Source: Methanobrevibacter sp. UBA412
GTDB taxonomy: Archaea; Methanobacteriota; Methanobacteria; Methanobacteriales; Methanobacteriaceae
DNA length: 64,000 nucleotides
Assembly (NCBI GenBank): GCA_002495685.1
Contig: DAGJ01000021.1
Span: forward strand, 62,552-126,551
Direction of reading: 5' to 3'
Under the pieces are notes generated by a model. It was not told the origin of the DNA. It saw nothing but the letters and a program-made list of their open reading frames with translations, and did not search any database. How positions within the stretch are numbered: position 1 is the first letter of the stretch; each line of letters starts with the position of its first letter. This document shows positions 29,453-37,853 of this stretch, piece by piece. Made by a program: the position numbers and the translations under genes.

Positions 29453-31021
29453 ATGGATGAATCCATGCTCATAACAAATGCTGAAAAGTATTTAAATAAA
29501 ATAGATAAAGAAAAAATTGACATAAAACACATTAACAACATTGAAGAGTTTAAAACAGTCTACTTCAGGTTTCAAGAAAGATTAAACACCTTACAAGATT
29601 TAAAAGAAAAAATGGATGCAAATGGTTACACAGCACCATTTAGATCATTAAACCGTTATGGAGTTTCCTCCACATCAGATGTTGGATTTGATGAAATATC
29701 TGAAATAAACCGTCATAACCAACACTTCAGATTAAAAGCAACAGCAAAACGAAACATTTTAGATCGAGTTAAAGCAGCAATAGACTCACATAAAATAGCA
29801 ATGGGAAACCTTGAATCCTATGGTCAATTTAAATGTAAAGACTGTGGAAAAAGTTACAGACCAACAAACTTCAATAATCCAAATATAAAATGTGACTGTG
29901 GTAGTGAAAACTTTGAATTTGATGTAGACGAATCCGGAGTCTACAGACTAGAAATAATACCACACTTACCATTATCTGGTAACTACATGGTATTAATGAG
30001 TGAACTATCTGAATGGGGAAGAGATTCACTTAAAAAAGTTTTAAATTTACTTAAAACTAAAAGAAAAACAGTAATAACAAATGTATCTCCTGTAATCTCA
30101 GTAAAAGAAAACAATAGATGGATAACAAAAAGAGTATCCCTAGATTCTGAATTCGTAGATAGCTATGAAGAAGAACTTCGAAGAATTTATGGAAGAAACT
30201 TCCGAATAGAAAGATTAGACTTCCATAGATCAAGACCAACAATAATAAATGATAAACATACAAGAACCGCTCTAGCAATAGCTTACGTGAAACATTCAGA
30301 AACCATAGTTAAAAAACACAAACAAGCAATCCTAAAAAATAATATTAGAAACTTAGAACACTTACAAATCTATGACGAAGTAGTTAAAGATGTTAAATTA
30401 GACAACCCAAACTTTATCGAAGAACTTGACACATTAGAAGAATGGAGAAACAATAAAGTAAGTGAAATATTACAAGATATAGGATTAATGGATAAATTCG
30501 GTCACTTAGACAGAACATTAAAAAGCGATATTAAAAAAAGAGACCAAATAGAACAAACAATATTCTCAGAAATAGCTCCAACACTAATAAGATGGGATAT
30601 CTTCAAATACTACATAACAACCTCCAATGATAAAAGAAAAAGATATGGCGGACCATTCCCATACATCAGAGGAGATATAGACAGACAACAAAGAAAAATT
30701 TTCCAAAGATATTCAAACAAAACCATCAAAATATTACAAGAAATGGAAAATGAGAAAATCATACCAGTACCAGACATGGATCTTTTACTTTACAAAAAAT
30801 TCAATTTAGAAAAACAAATAAAAAATTCTAATATAAAATTAGATTACACAGCACTAGGTGCAGCAATGATAAGTACCAACTCAGATATTCCAATAAAAGA
30901 ATCAGCTAGAGTATTCACTGTATCCCAAAAACGTGTAGAAAAAGAAATCAAAAACTTAGAAAACAGTAAAAGACCTAGAAGTAAAAAATCAAAAAAGTTT
31001 TTAGAAATGATAAAAAATTAA
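29453..31021 (+). CDS. DUF530 family protein with zinc ribbon
   Basis: Methanogen-specific conserved protein of unknown function. A zinc ribbon (CKDCGKSYRP...CDCG) lies near residues 128-150, followed by a mixed alpha/beta region, and by a basic helical C-terminus with an HTH-like segment (IKESARVFTVSQKRVEKEIKNL). The start is moved to ATG 29453 because AGGTGAG sits 8 nt upstream, on top of the alternative GTG at 29441. It ends 19 nt before the DUF1699-like gene, so the pair is probably one operon, perhaps nucleic-acid related. Confidence 0.7.
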   Translation: MDESMLITNAEKYLNKIDKEKIDIKHINNIEEFKTVYFRFQERLNTLQDLKEKMDANGYTAPFRSLNRYGVSSTSDVGFDEISEINRHNQHFRLKATAKRNILDRVKAAIDSHKIAMGNLESYGQFKCKDCGKSYRPTNFNNPNIKCDCGSENFEFDVDESGVYRLEIIPHLPLSGNYMVLMSELSEWGRDSLKKVLNLLKTKRKTVITNVSPVISVKENNRWITKRVSLDSEFVDSYEEELRRIYGRNFRIERLDFHRSRPTIINDKHTRTALAIAYVKHSETIVKKHKQAILKNNIRNLEHLQIYDEVVKDVKLDNPNFIEELDTLEEWRNNKVSEILQDIGLMDKFGHLDRTLKSDIKKRDQIEQTIFSEIAPTLIRWDIFKYYITTSNDKRKRYGGPFPYIRGDIDRQQRKIFQRYSNKTIKILQEMENEKIIPVPDMDLLLYKKFNLEKQIKNSNIKLDYTALGAAMISTNSDIPIKESARVFTVSQKRVEKEIKNLENSKRPRSKKSKKFLEMIKN

Positions 31022-31040
31022 AAAAAAGGGTTAAAATTCA

Positions 31041-31562
31041 ATGATTAATGAGGATCAACAAAATTCAACAGACTTAGATATTAATGCGTGGCAAATACAT
31101 ATTACTCATCCATTAACTTCAGAAAAAATAATAGAATTAATGGATAATTATCCTAGTCTTAGAAGAATAACATGTTCACAGAGTTTATATGATAATATTT
31201 CCCCAAAATATCTTGAAGCATTAAAATCATTAGACATAAAAGTGGAAGTAGAATATAATTGGGGAAGAAAACGAGTACACCCTCAAGAAGATATAGATAA
31301 AGTATTAAACTCTTTAAAAGAAGGAAATTCACCTAAAAGTATTAGTGAACAGTTCAATATTCCTTTAAATAGGGTATATTACTTCAGATCAAAATATTCA
31401 AACGATTCTAAAAAAGATTATAATTTCTATAAAAGAAAATATGATGATAAATTACGTTTAAAGATTAAAAATTTAGTTAAAAACGGTGAAAAACCAAAGA
31501 ACATATCAAAAGACTTTAATATTCCTCTTAGATCTGTTTATAATATTTTAAATGATAAATAA
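31041..31562 (+). CDS. DUF1699-like protein with two C-terminal helix-turn-helix repeats
   Basis: The first about 80 residues (HITHPLTSEKIIELM, PSLRRITCSQSLYDNIS, VEVEYNWGRKR) resemble the small DUF1699 fold of methanogens. Two similar helical repeats follow: VLNSLKEGNSPKSISEQFNI (near 92) and IKNLVKNGEKPKNISKDFNI (near 138), each ending in IPL-x-[RS]-VY. These look like HTH units of a DNA-binding protein. The family link is from memory and moderate; the duplicated HTH is plain from the sequence. Confidence 0.55.
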   Translation: MINEDQQNSTDLDINAWQIHITHPLTSEKIIELMDNYPSLRRITCSQSLYDNISPKYLEALKSLDIKVEVEYNWGRKRVHPQEDIDKVLNSLKEGNSPKSISEQFNIPLNRVYYFRSKYSNDSKKDYNFYKRKYDDKLRLKIKNLVKNGEKPKNISKDFNIPLRSVYNILNDK

Positions 31563-31899
31563 CTTCTTTTTACATTTTTTTACTAAAATTTGATTAAATC
31601 CATTTTTTTTTTAAGATTACTCTTAGATGAGGGTAATGTTTAATGATAAAATCATCATAATACTTTTTTATAATTTTTACAAAGGATAAAATTCTTTTAT
31701 TTCTATCTATACGCTATTTAAAACATTTATATACTCTTTCAATCTCGTTTTTAGTTTTATTATTTTTTCAATAATCCCTTTTTTTAAAAAATTTAAATGG
31801 ATAATTTTTAATATTAATAATAATATAATAAGATTAATTTTTACTTTAATTAAGTAATGTTTTTTATTAAAAAAAATTTAAATGGAGAAATAAAAGTTC
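31563..31899. other. 337-bp non-coding region before the MraY/GPT gene
   Basis: No convincing open frame. It holds a 22-nt hairpin at 31616-31637 (8-bp stem with one G-U pair) and a consensus promoter core at 31721-31735. A leader of roughly 145 nt then runs to the ATG at 31900. The leader is T-rich without an obvious riboswitch fold. Confidence 0.5.
31721..31735 (+). promoter_or_regulatory. Strong archaeal promoter core for the MraY/GPT gene
   Basis: AAACATTTATATACT, identical over 15 bases to 26509-26523. With initiation about 25 nt beyond the TATA box, a leader of about 145 nt would precede the gene at 31900. Confidence 0.5.
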
Positions 31900-32922
31900 A
31901 TGATTTCAGTTTTAACACCTCCACATCTGCCTTTAGTTTTAATTGCATTGGTTTGTGGTATTGTATCATTTGCAGTTACTTGGTTTGTTATGCCTCATCT
32001 TATTCATCGTTTGGAAAATGCTCATATTGTAGGTAAGGATATTCATAAATCTTTAAAGCCTATTGTTGCAGAGATGGGTGGTTTAGGAATATTATTTGGT
32101 TTTATTATTGGTATGTTTTGTGGTGTTTATTTATTTTCTACACTTACATTTCAATTGATTATTGTATTATTGGTTATTCTACTTGTAGGTATTATTGGTA
32201 TGGTTGATGATTTAATAATGCTTTCATCTTATGAGAAGTTAATATTGCTATTTTTTGCAGGTATTCCTTTAATTTGGGCTGCTCCACCTAATGTTGGATT
32301 TTTCTATATTATTTGTATTCCTATTGCAGTTAGTATTTGTTCTAATTTAACTAATATGCTTGCTGGTTTAAATGGTATTGAATCTGGTTTAGGTGTAATT
32401 GCAATGGTTTCTCTTACTATTTCTTGTATTGTTCTTGGTAAGTATGATGTGGCTATTATAAGTATGAGTATGTTAGGTCCTTTAATTGCATTTTTATACT
32501 TTAATAAGCATCCGGCTAAGGTTTTCCCTGGGGATACTGGTACATTAATTATTGGTGCAGCTATTGCAGCTATTGCATTTATTGGAAGATTAAAGTTCAT
32601 TGCTTTTATTATATTATTACCTAATATTATTGATGCTGCATTGAAATTTTATAGTGCTGGTGTTATGAATCGTGCAGATCAAAAGCCTACTCAGGTTTCA
32701 TCTGATGGTACTCTTTTCAGTCCAGATCAAGGTTTCAAGTCTTTGATTCGTTTTGTTTTAAGAAAACCTGTTGATGAGAAGACTGCTGTTAAAATGATTT
32801 GGGGTATTGGAATCTTTTTCGGTCTTGTTGGTATTATTATTGCTATATTGATGCCTGGTGTTTTAGATAATCATTTAATGGCTCAATTTTTAAGTTTTAA
32901 AGATTTATTTTATCATATTTAA
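31900..32922 (+). CDS. MraY/GPT-family polyprenyl-phosphate sugar-1-phosphate transferase
   Basis: Membrane enzyme that moves a sugar phosphate from a UDP-sugar to a polyprenyl phosphate, the first lipid-linked step of glycan or pseudomurein assembly. About ten hydrophobic helices surround the motifs GMVDDLIML (near residue 108), NLTNMLAGLNGIESG (near 150) and FPGDTGTLIIGA (near 210), the Asp-rich catalytic set. It could act in N-glycan synthesis (GlcNAc-1-P transferase) or in the wall; neighbours do not decide. The start is ATG 31900, with GGAG 12 nt upstream. Confidence 0.8.
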   Translation: MISVLTPPHLPLVLIALVCGIVSFAVTWFVMPHLIHRLENAHIVGKDIHKSLKPIVAEMGGLGILFGFIIGMFCGVYLFSTLTFQLIIVLLVILLVGIIGMVDDLIMLSSYEKLILLFFAGIPLIWAAPPNVGFFYIICIPIAVSICSNLTNMLAGLNGIESGLGVIAMVSLTISCIVLGKYDVAIISMSMLGPLIAFLYFNKHPAKVFPGDTGTLIIGAAIAAIAFIGRLKFIAFIILLPNIIDAALKFYSAGVMNRADQKPTQVSSDGTLFSPDQGFKSLIRFVLRKPVDEKTAVKMIWGIGIFFGLVGIIIAILMPGVLDNHLMAQFLSFKDLFYHI

Positions 32923-32974
32923 AATTTTTTTTATATTTTTTTTATTTAATAAATTAAATGTATATACATAATTA

Positions 32975-32996
32975 TATGTGTACACACTTACACATA
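32975..32996. terminator. Bidirectional hairpin between convergent genes
   Basis: TATGTGTA and TACACATA form an 8-bp perfect stem with a 6-nt CACACT loop in the spacer between the convergent genes ending at 32922 and 33044. A likely shared terminator, placed like the hairpin at 20876. Confidence 0.5.
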
Positions 32997-33043
32997 AAAT
33001 TATTTTTAAAAAAAATAATTAATGAAAAAAATATAAGTTAAAA

Positions 33044-33271
33044 TCAATTCTTAGCACGAATTCTTAACTTTTCATAAATTTCATCAATTTTAGCATCTTC
33101 TTCTTTTTCTCTTTTCTTAAGAACATTATCATTTTTCAAATTAAATTTATCAATTAAATCATAAACATCCTTAGAAGAATGAGATACCTTTTTAGATGAA
33201 GTTTCTGTAAGTTTTTTATAAATCCTATCTACCTTTTTATCTTGCTCTTTTTCACTATAAGGCACATTCAT
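33044..33271 (-). CDS. Small charged helical protein with internal repeat
   Basis: Function unknown. The 75 residues are highly charged and helical. Residues 7-21 (EKEQDKKVDRIYKKL) and 55-69 (EKEEDAKIDEIYEKL) are near copies, and a weaker third copy (KDVYDLIDKF) lies between. A GAGGG site precedes ATG 33271 by about 6 nt, and the upstream GyrI-like gene ends 28 nt before it, supporting a real gene. Confidence 0.55.
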   Translation of the reverse strand: MNVPYSEKEQDKKVDRIYKKLTETSSKKVSHSSKDVYDLIDKFNLKNDNVLKKREKEEDAKIDEIYEKLRIRAKN

Positions 33272-33299
33272 AAAAATCCCTCATCTCTAATTTAATATT

Positions 33300-33761
33300 T
33301 TACATTTTAATAACAGGTAACTGTATTTCTCTTAAACAATCCTTCTCTTCAACTTCAAAAGGACTATTTAAAAATATTTCTTTAGGTGAACCAATAATAT
33401 CATAATGATTCACTTCAGCAAATTCAATCATTTCATCATAACTTTCCCGAATATTATCACGAGACCCTTGATGAATACCTGAAAGAACAGTGTGTTCAAC
33501 CATATCAGCAATATCTATTTCAGGAGTTTTATCCACTTCATCATCAGAAATAGGAACACCTAAATCATAAACAACATCATCTTCTTTAACTCTATCAGGC
33601 ATCCGATAAAATATAACAAAATAATTACCAATAGTTTTAATCTCTTTATCTTCAACCCATCCAGTTAACTTAGAAATCATAACTTCCATATCACTTAAAG
33701 ATCCTTTATGTTTCATAACAGCAATTTTATGATCAGGTACAATTTTTTCTTGAACATTCAT
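33300..33761 (-). CDS. GyrI-like small-molecule-binding domain protein
   Basis: Stand-alone effector-binding (GyrI/AraC_E_bind) fold: an opening strand QEKIVPDHKIAVMKHKGSL, a central NYFVIFYRMPDRV strand and an ending with a conserved acidic patch (ADMVEHTVLSGIHQGSRDNI, DCLREIQLPV). Such proteins bind hydrophobic or cationic ligands; none can be named here. The start at ATG 33761 is preferred because GAGGA is 10 nt away and only 2 nt from ATG 33770. It lies between moeA and the 75-aa gene on the same strand. Confidence 0.6.
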   Translation of the reverse strand: MNVQEKIVPDHKIAVMKHKGSLSDMEVMISKLTGWVEDKEIKTIGNYFVIFYRMPDRVKEDDVVYDLGVPISDDEVDKTPEIDIADMVEHTVLSGIHQGSRDNIRESYDEMIEFAEVNHYDIIGSPKEIFLNSPFEVEEKDCLREIQLPVIKM

Positions 33762-33797
33762 AATAATCATTTCCTCATTAATTAAATATTAACTTTT

Positions 33798-35024
33798 TTA
33801 TTTAAATAAAGTAACAGTTACAATTTCCCCTTCATCTACTAACTCAATATTTTTATCAACTTTAGTATAACCATCTGCAGTAGCTAAAGAAAATATAGCA
33901 CCAGAATCCTTAAATATAGGTTCAACACCATCATTCTTTATTCTAACTAACTGATATTGCATTCTACCAATAGGAGAATGGATTCTTTTAGTTATAGGTC
34001 CGGTAAAAGTATTCTTATTCTCATCCACTTTAATACCAGCTAATTTCTCTAAACTTGGAACTACAAACACGTTAAAAATCACAAGCGCACTAACAGGATT
34101 TCCAGGCAAACCAATCACAATTTTACCATCAATAACCCCAACTAATGTAGGTTTACCTGGTTGAACTGTAATCCCATGAATATAAACACAACCTAATTCA
34201 TCAAGAATACTTCTTAAATTATCCCCAACACCTGCAGAAGTCCCACCAGAAACTAATACAACATCAAAATCTTTAATACTACTATTAATCTTATTTTTTA
34301 TAGAATCATAATCATCTTTAATAATACCTAAAGTTTCTGCATCTGAACCAGCAGCATCAGCCCCAGTTTTTAACATATCACTATTAACATCATAAATTTT
34401 CCCAGGAATAATAAGTTCATCATTATCTAATAATTCATTCCCTGTAGAAATAATACCAACTTTAGGCTTTTTATAAACATCAACTTCACTAATTCCTTGT
34501 GCAGCTATAACCCCAATTTTAGAAGGAGTTAAAAGATCACCTTTACTTAAAATCTTATTACCCTTTTTAATATCAGAACCTTTTTGCCCAATTTCTTGAG
34601 TAGGTGTTAAACTTTTAAATAAATTAACATTACCTTCATCATCTAAATCTGTAAACTCAACCATTTCAACAGCTTCAGCACCATCAGGCATAGGAGCACC
34701 AGTACTAATTTGGATACATTCTCCAAGTTTCAATGTTTTGTCACTAAAATCCCCAGCTTCAACAACATCCACGATCTTAACAATATTTGGACTTTCTTCA
34801 CTAGCACCATAAGTATCCTCTACTTTAACAGCATAACCATCCTTAAGTGCTCTGTTAAAAGGAGGAAAATCTATTCTGCTTTCTATATCATTAAATAAAA
34901 CACGATTAAGACTATCACTTAATTTAACACTTTCAGATTCTGGAGTATAATACTTTTCAAATAAATCCCCAATAATCTTCTTAGCATCACCAGATTCTTT
35001 AATCTTTAAAAATTCCTTTCCCAT
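33798..35024 (-). CDS. moeA: Molybdopterin molybdotransferase MoeA
   Basis: Inserts molybdate or tungstate into molybdopterin for formylmethanofuran dehydrogenase and related enzymes. Motifs include FPPFNRALKDGYAV near residue 52, ISTGAPMPDGAEAV near 107, VLVSGGTSAGVGDNL near 255 and VIGLPGNPVSALVIF near 300. A C-terminal domain IV follows. The start is set at ATG 35024 (MGKEFLKI) rather than GTG 35033, whose bases form the weak GTGAT site. The length of 408 aa is usual. Confidence 0.9.
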   Translation of the reverse strand: MGKEFLKIKESGDAKKIIGDLFEKYYTPESESVKLSDSLNRVLFNDIESRIDFPPFNRALKDGYAVKVEDTYGASEESPNIVKIVDVVEAGDFSDKTLKLGECIQISTGAPMPDGAEAVEMVEFTDLDDEGNVNLFKSLTPTQEIGQKGSDIKKGNKILSKGDLLTPSKIGVIAAQGISEVDVYKKPKVGIISTGNELLDNDELIIPGKIYDVNSDMLKTGADAAGSDAETLGIIKDDYDSIKNKINSSIKDFDVVLVSGGTSAGVGDNLRSILDELGCVYIHGITVQPGKPTLVGVIDGKIVIGLPGNPVSALVIFNVFVVPSLEKLAGIKVDENKNTFTGPITKRIHSPIGRMQYQLVRIKNDGVEPIFKDSGAIFSLATADGYTKVDKNIELVDEGEIVTVTLFK

Positions 35025-35266
35025 TTTAATCACAATTTTCTTAAAAATAAATAAAAATTTTTTATTATTAATTAGTATATCATTAATTCCAATTATATAT
35101 AATATTATATATAAAGAATTATAAAATAATATTCATATTATAAAATATTGTATGTTTACAATTTTTTTAAAATATTAAAAAAACCCAGTATTTATTTTCT
35201 TAACAACTAAAATCATTATTAAGACACTTATAAATCATTTAAGGTTCATAAACAGGAGGAAAATTT

Positions 35267-35581
35267 TTGACTAATAAAAAACATAATAACAACAATGCCC
35301 CACAAGAGTATCACAGAGTAAGAACACCTCGAAGAGGAGAAATGCCAGGAGTAGTAGAACAAATCATGGGACATGGAAAAATCAGAGTAAGATGCTCAGA
35401 TGGATACATAAGAATGACCCGTATACCTGGAAAAATGAAAAAACGTATTTGGATTCGAGAAGGAGATGTTGTACTCGTTAAACCATGGGATTTCCAAACC
35501 AATGAAAAAGCTGATGTAATTTGGAGATACACTAGAACAGAATCTAACTGGCTCGAAAGAAAAGGCTACTTAAAAATGTAA
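35267..35581 (+). CDS. Translation initiation factor aIF1A
   Basis: OB-fold factor of the archaeal small-subunit initiation complex. Conserved blocks are RTPRRGEMPGVVEQIMGHGKIRV near 18-38, TRIPGKMKKRIWIREGDVVLV near 50-70 and the C-terminal KADVIWRYTR. It starts with TTG 35267, six bases after a strong GGAGGA. It is first of a plus-strand series with rio1 and the KH protein, a common archaeal gene order. Confidence 0.93.
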   Translation: MTNKKHNNNNAPQEYHRVRTPRRGEMPGVVEQIMGHGKIRVRCSDGYIRMTRIPGKMKKRIWIREGDVVLVKPWDFQTNEKADVIWRYTRTESNWLERKGYLKM

Positions 35582-35666
35582 AACCATCTATTTTTAAGTA
35601 AATTTTAATTCCCATACCAAAAATAAAAAATATTTCAAAAAAAATAATTTCAGAAGGTTAATAAAA

Positions 35667-36440
35667 ATGGATTCTAAAATAAATAAAGCTGATGCAGAAT
35701 TACAAAAATTAATCTCTGAAAAAAGAATAAAAGATGATGATGATAAAAAAGTAGCTAGTGAAGTATTCGATGATAAAACATTAAAAACCTTATACAAACT
35801 AGCTAACCAAAACTATTTAGACATCTTAAACGGGGCCATTAGCACAGGTAAAGAAGCAAACGTCCTTAAAGGCATAAAAGATGATGGATCCATAATAGCT
35901 GTAAAAATTTATCGAATCACCACATCTGATTTTAAAAAAATGCATTATTACATTGATGGTGATCCACGTTTCAATGTCAAATCAACAAATAAAAGACAAC
36001 TAATAAAAGCTTGGGTTAATAAAGAATACCGAAACCTAAACAGATTATATGAAAATGGTGTAAATGTACCTAAACCTATTGTTGCCTTAGATAATGTATT
36101 ATTATTAGAATTTATAGGAAATGATCAAGGAGAACCTGCAAAAACTGCACGATACGATCCTCCAGAAGACCCTACAGATTTTTATGAAAGATTACTTTTA
36201 GAAATGGATAGGTTCATAAATAAATCTAACTTAATCCATGGTGACCTATCAACTTTCAATATCATGAATTTTAATCAAAATCCTGTAATAATTGATGTTT
36301 CACAATCTGTAGTTCGAGATCATCCAATAGCTAAAGAATTATTGTTGAGAGATATAAAAAATATCTCTACAGAATTCAATAAATTAGGAGTTCAAACTTC
36401 TGAAAGTAAAATTAAAGATTATTTAAATCTTAAAATTTAA
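35667..36440 (+). CDS. RIO-type serine/threonine kinase (Rio1)
   Basis: Atypical kinase with a role in small-subunit maturation. The RIO P-loop GAISTGKEANVLKGI is near residue 56 and the AVKIYRI lysine near 79. The catalytic loop LIHGDLSTFNIMN is near 190 and the metal motif PVIIDVSQSV near 207. AGAAGG lies 9 nt before the ATG. The 257-aa length is typical of archaeal Rio1. Its place between aIF1A and a KH ribosome-assembly protein supports the role. Confidence 0.92.
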   Translation: MDSKINKADAELQKLISEKRIKDDDDKKVASEVFDDKTLKTLYKLANQNYLDILNGAISTGKEANVLKGIKDDGSIIAVKIYRITTSDFKKMHYYIDGDPRFNVKSTNKRQLIKAWVNKEYRNLNRLYENGVNVPKPIVALDNVLLLEFIGNDQGEPAKTARYDPPEDPTDFYERLLLEMDRFINKSNLIHGDLSTFNIMNFNQNPVIIDVSQSVVRDHPIAKELLLRDIKNISTEFNKLGVQTSESKIKDYLNLKI

Positions 36441-36724
36441 TAAAACTACTTTCTACTATTTTTTTATAAAAGAAGATTACTTTTCAAATGCTTGGAAAAT
36501 ATTCTTTTAATAATTAATTTCAATATTAATAATAACGCTTGTTTATATCCAAAAAAAATAATAGGAAGTTAGTTTCTAATTTTTTAAAATATAAAAATTC
36601 ATTTTTTTTCAAAATGAATAAATAAGATTAAAATAATATAAGAATAATGTATTTAATAATATTTGGAAAAAATGTTTAAATAAAACTTTTTTCTACTATT
36701 ATAATAAAATTTGAGGTGAATAAA

Positions 36725-37366
36725 TTGCCAGAAACTGACTATCTTAAAATTCCTAACAATCGAGTAGGAGTTTTAATTGGAAAAAACGGTGAAACTAAAG
36801 AACAAATTGAGAAAGTAACTCAAACCCAATTAGATATTGATGGAGAAGAAGGTTTAGTAACAATAAATCCAACTCCTGATATGGAAGATCAATTAGGTGT
36901 TTGGAAAACTAATCATATCGTCAAAGCTATAGGTAGAGGTTTTAATCCTGAAACTGCATTAAAATTATTAGATGATGATATGTACTTAGAAATAATTAAG
37001 TTACCTCTTTTTGTTGGAAAATCTAAAAAAGCTTTAGCTAGATATAAAGGAAGAATCATTGGAAAAGATGGTAAAACTAGAGAAATCATTGTTGGAATGG
37101 CAGAAGTGGATATGGCAATTTATGGAAAAACAGTTTCCATTATTGGTCTTCTAGATAATGTGGAGATTGCAAAAGAAGCTGTTGAAATGATTCTTAATGG
37201 ATCAAGACATAAATCTGTATATGGATTTTTAGAAAATAAAAAGCAAGACTTAAAAATGAAAGAATTTAAGGCTATTGTTGGAATTGATGATGATGAAATT
37301 CAACTTCGTGATGATTTAGATGATAAAGATGATGAATCTGAATCAGATGAAGATTTAGAAGAATAA
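36725..37366 (+). CDS. KH-domain RNA-binding protein (Dim2/Pno1-like)
   Basis: Predicted ribosome assembly factor. Two KH domains are visible with [15 protein letters not shown] near residue 14 and [17 protein letters not shown] near 112, and an acidic C-terminal tail ([15 protein letters not shown]). The start is TTG 36725 because GAGGTGA ends 5 nt upstream; a GTG at 36716 falls inside that site. 213 aa. Partner of Rio1 in small-subunit maturation by family knowledge. Confidence 0.88.
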   Translation: MPETDYLKIPNNRVGVLIGKNGETKEQIEKVTQTQLDIDGEEGLVTINPTPDMEDQLGVWKTNHIVKAIGRGFNPETALKLLDDDMYLEIIKLPLFVGKSKKALARYKGRIIGKDGKTREIIVGMAEVDMAIYGKTVSIIGLLDNVEIAKEAVEMILNGSRHKSVYGFLENKKQDLKMKEFKAIVGIDDDEIQLRDDLDDKDDESESDEDLEE

Positions 37367-37853
37367 TTATTTTTTTAATTCCCATTCTTTTTTTTATTTT
37401 ATTTTAAAGATTAATTTGAATTTATTATTTAATTAATTTTTAAGATTTTTTCCATTTTTTTTTATCCTATTTCTTAAAAACTCCCTACATTACTAAATTT
37501 ATTATCAAAAATTAGGCATACTCTGTTGATTAAACTTATTAGTTACACTAGTTCCATAATAATAATTAATCTTAAAAATATTAATTTTAGTTTTTTATAA
37601 TAAAACTTATATATAATATTAACTATAGGTATATCTATTGATAAATTTAGTAGAGTTTATTCAATTTTATACAAAATAATATTTTTTTCTACCAAAAAAT
37701 AAAATATAAATTTTCAAATTTATAAAAAAAGGTTTTTTCTTTTTATAAAAAAATTTTATTTAAAATTTTTTTTAGCTAATGCTATGAAAAAAATATTAAA
37801 ATCATCATAATTACAAAATATATAAAAAATTTTTTTAATGGAGGTAAATTAAT
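37367..37853. other. 487-bp non-coding region upstream of top6B
   Basis: Strongly AT-rich with no supported open frame. It holds a TATA-like CTTATATATAAT at 37616-37627 and another T-A run near 37735-37760, either of which could drive the topoisomerase VI operon. Nothing else recognisable. Confidence 0.45.

Noticed and set aside
33798..35024. Assignment to Methanosphaera stadtmanae on low GC
   Set aside because: That species is reported to lack molybdopterin synthesis genes, whereas an intact moeA is present; other Methanosphaera cannot be excluded.
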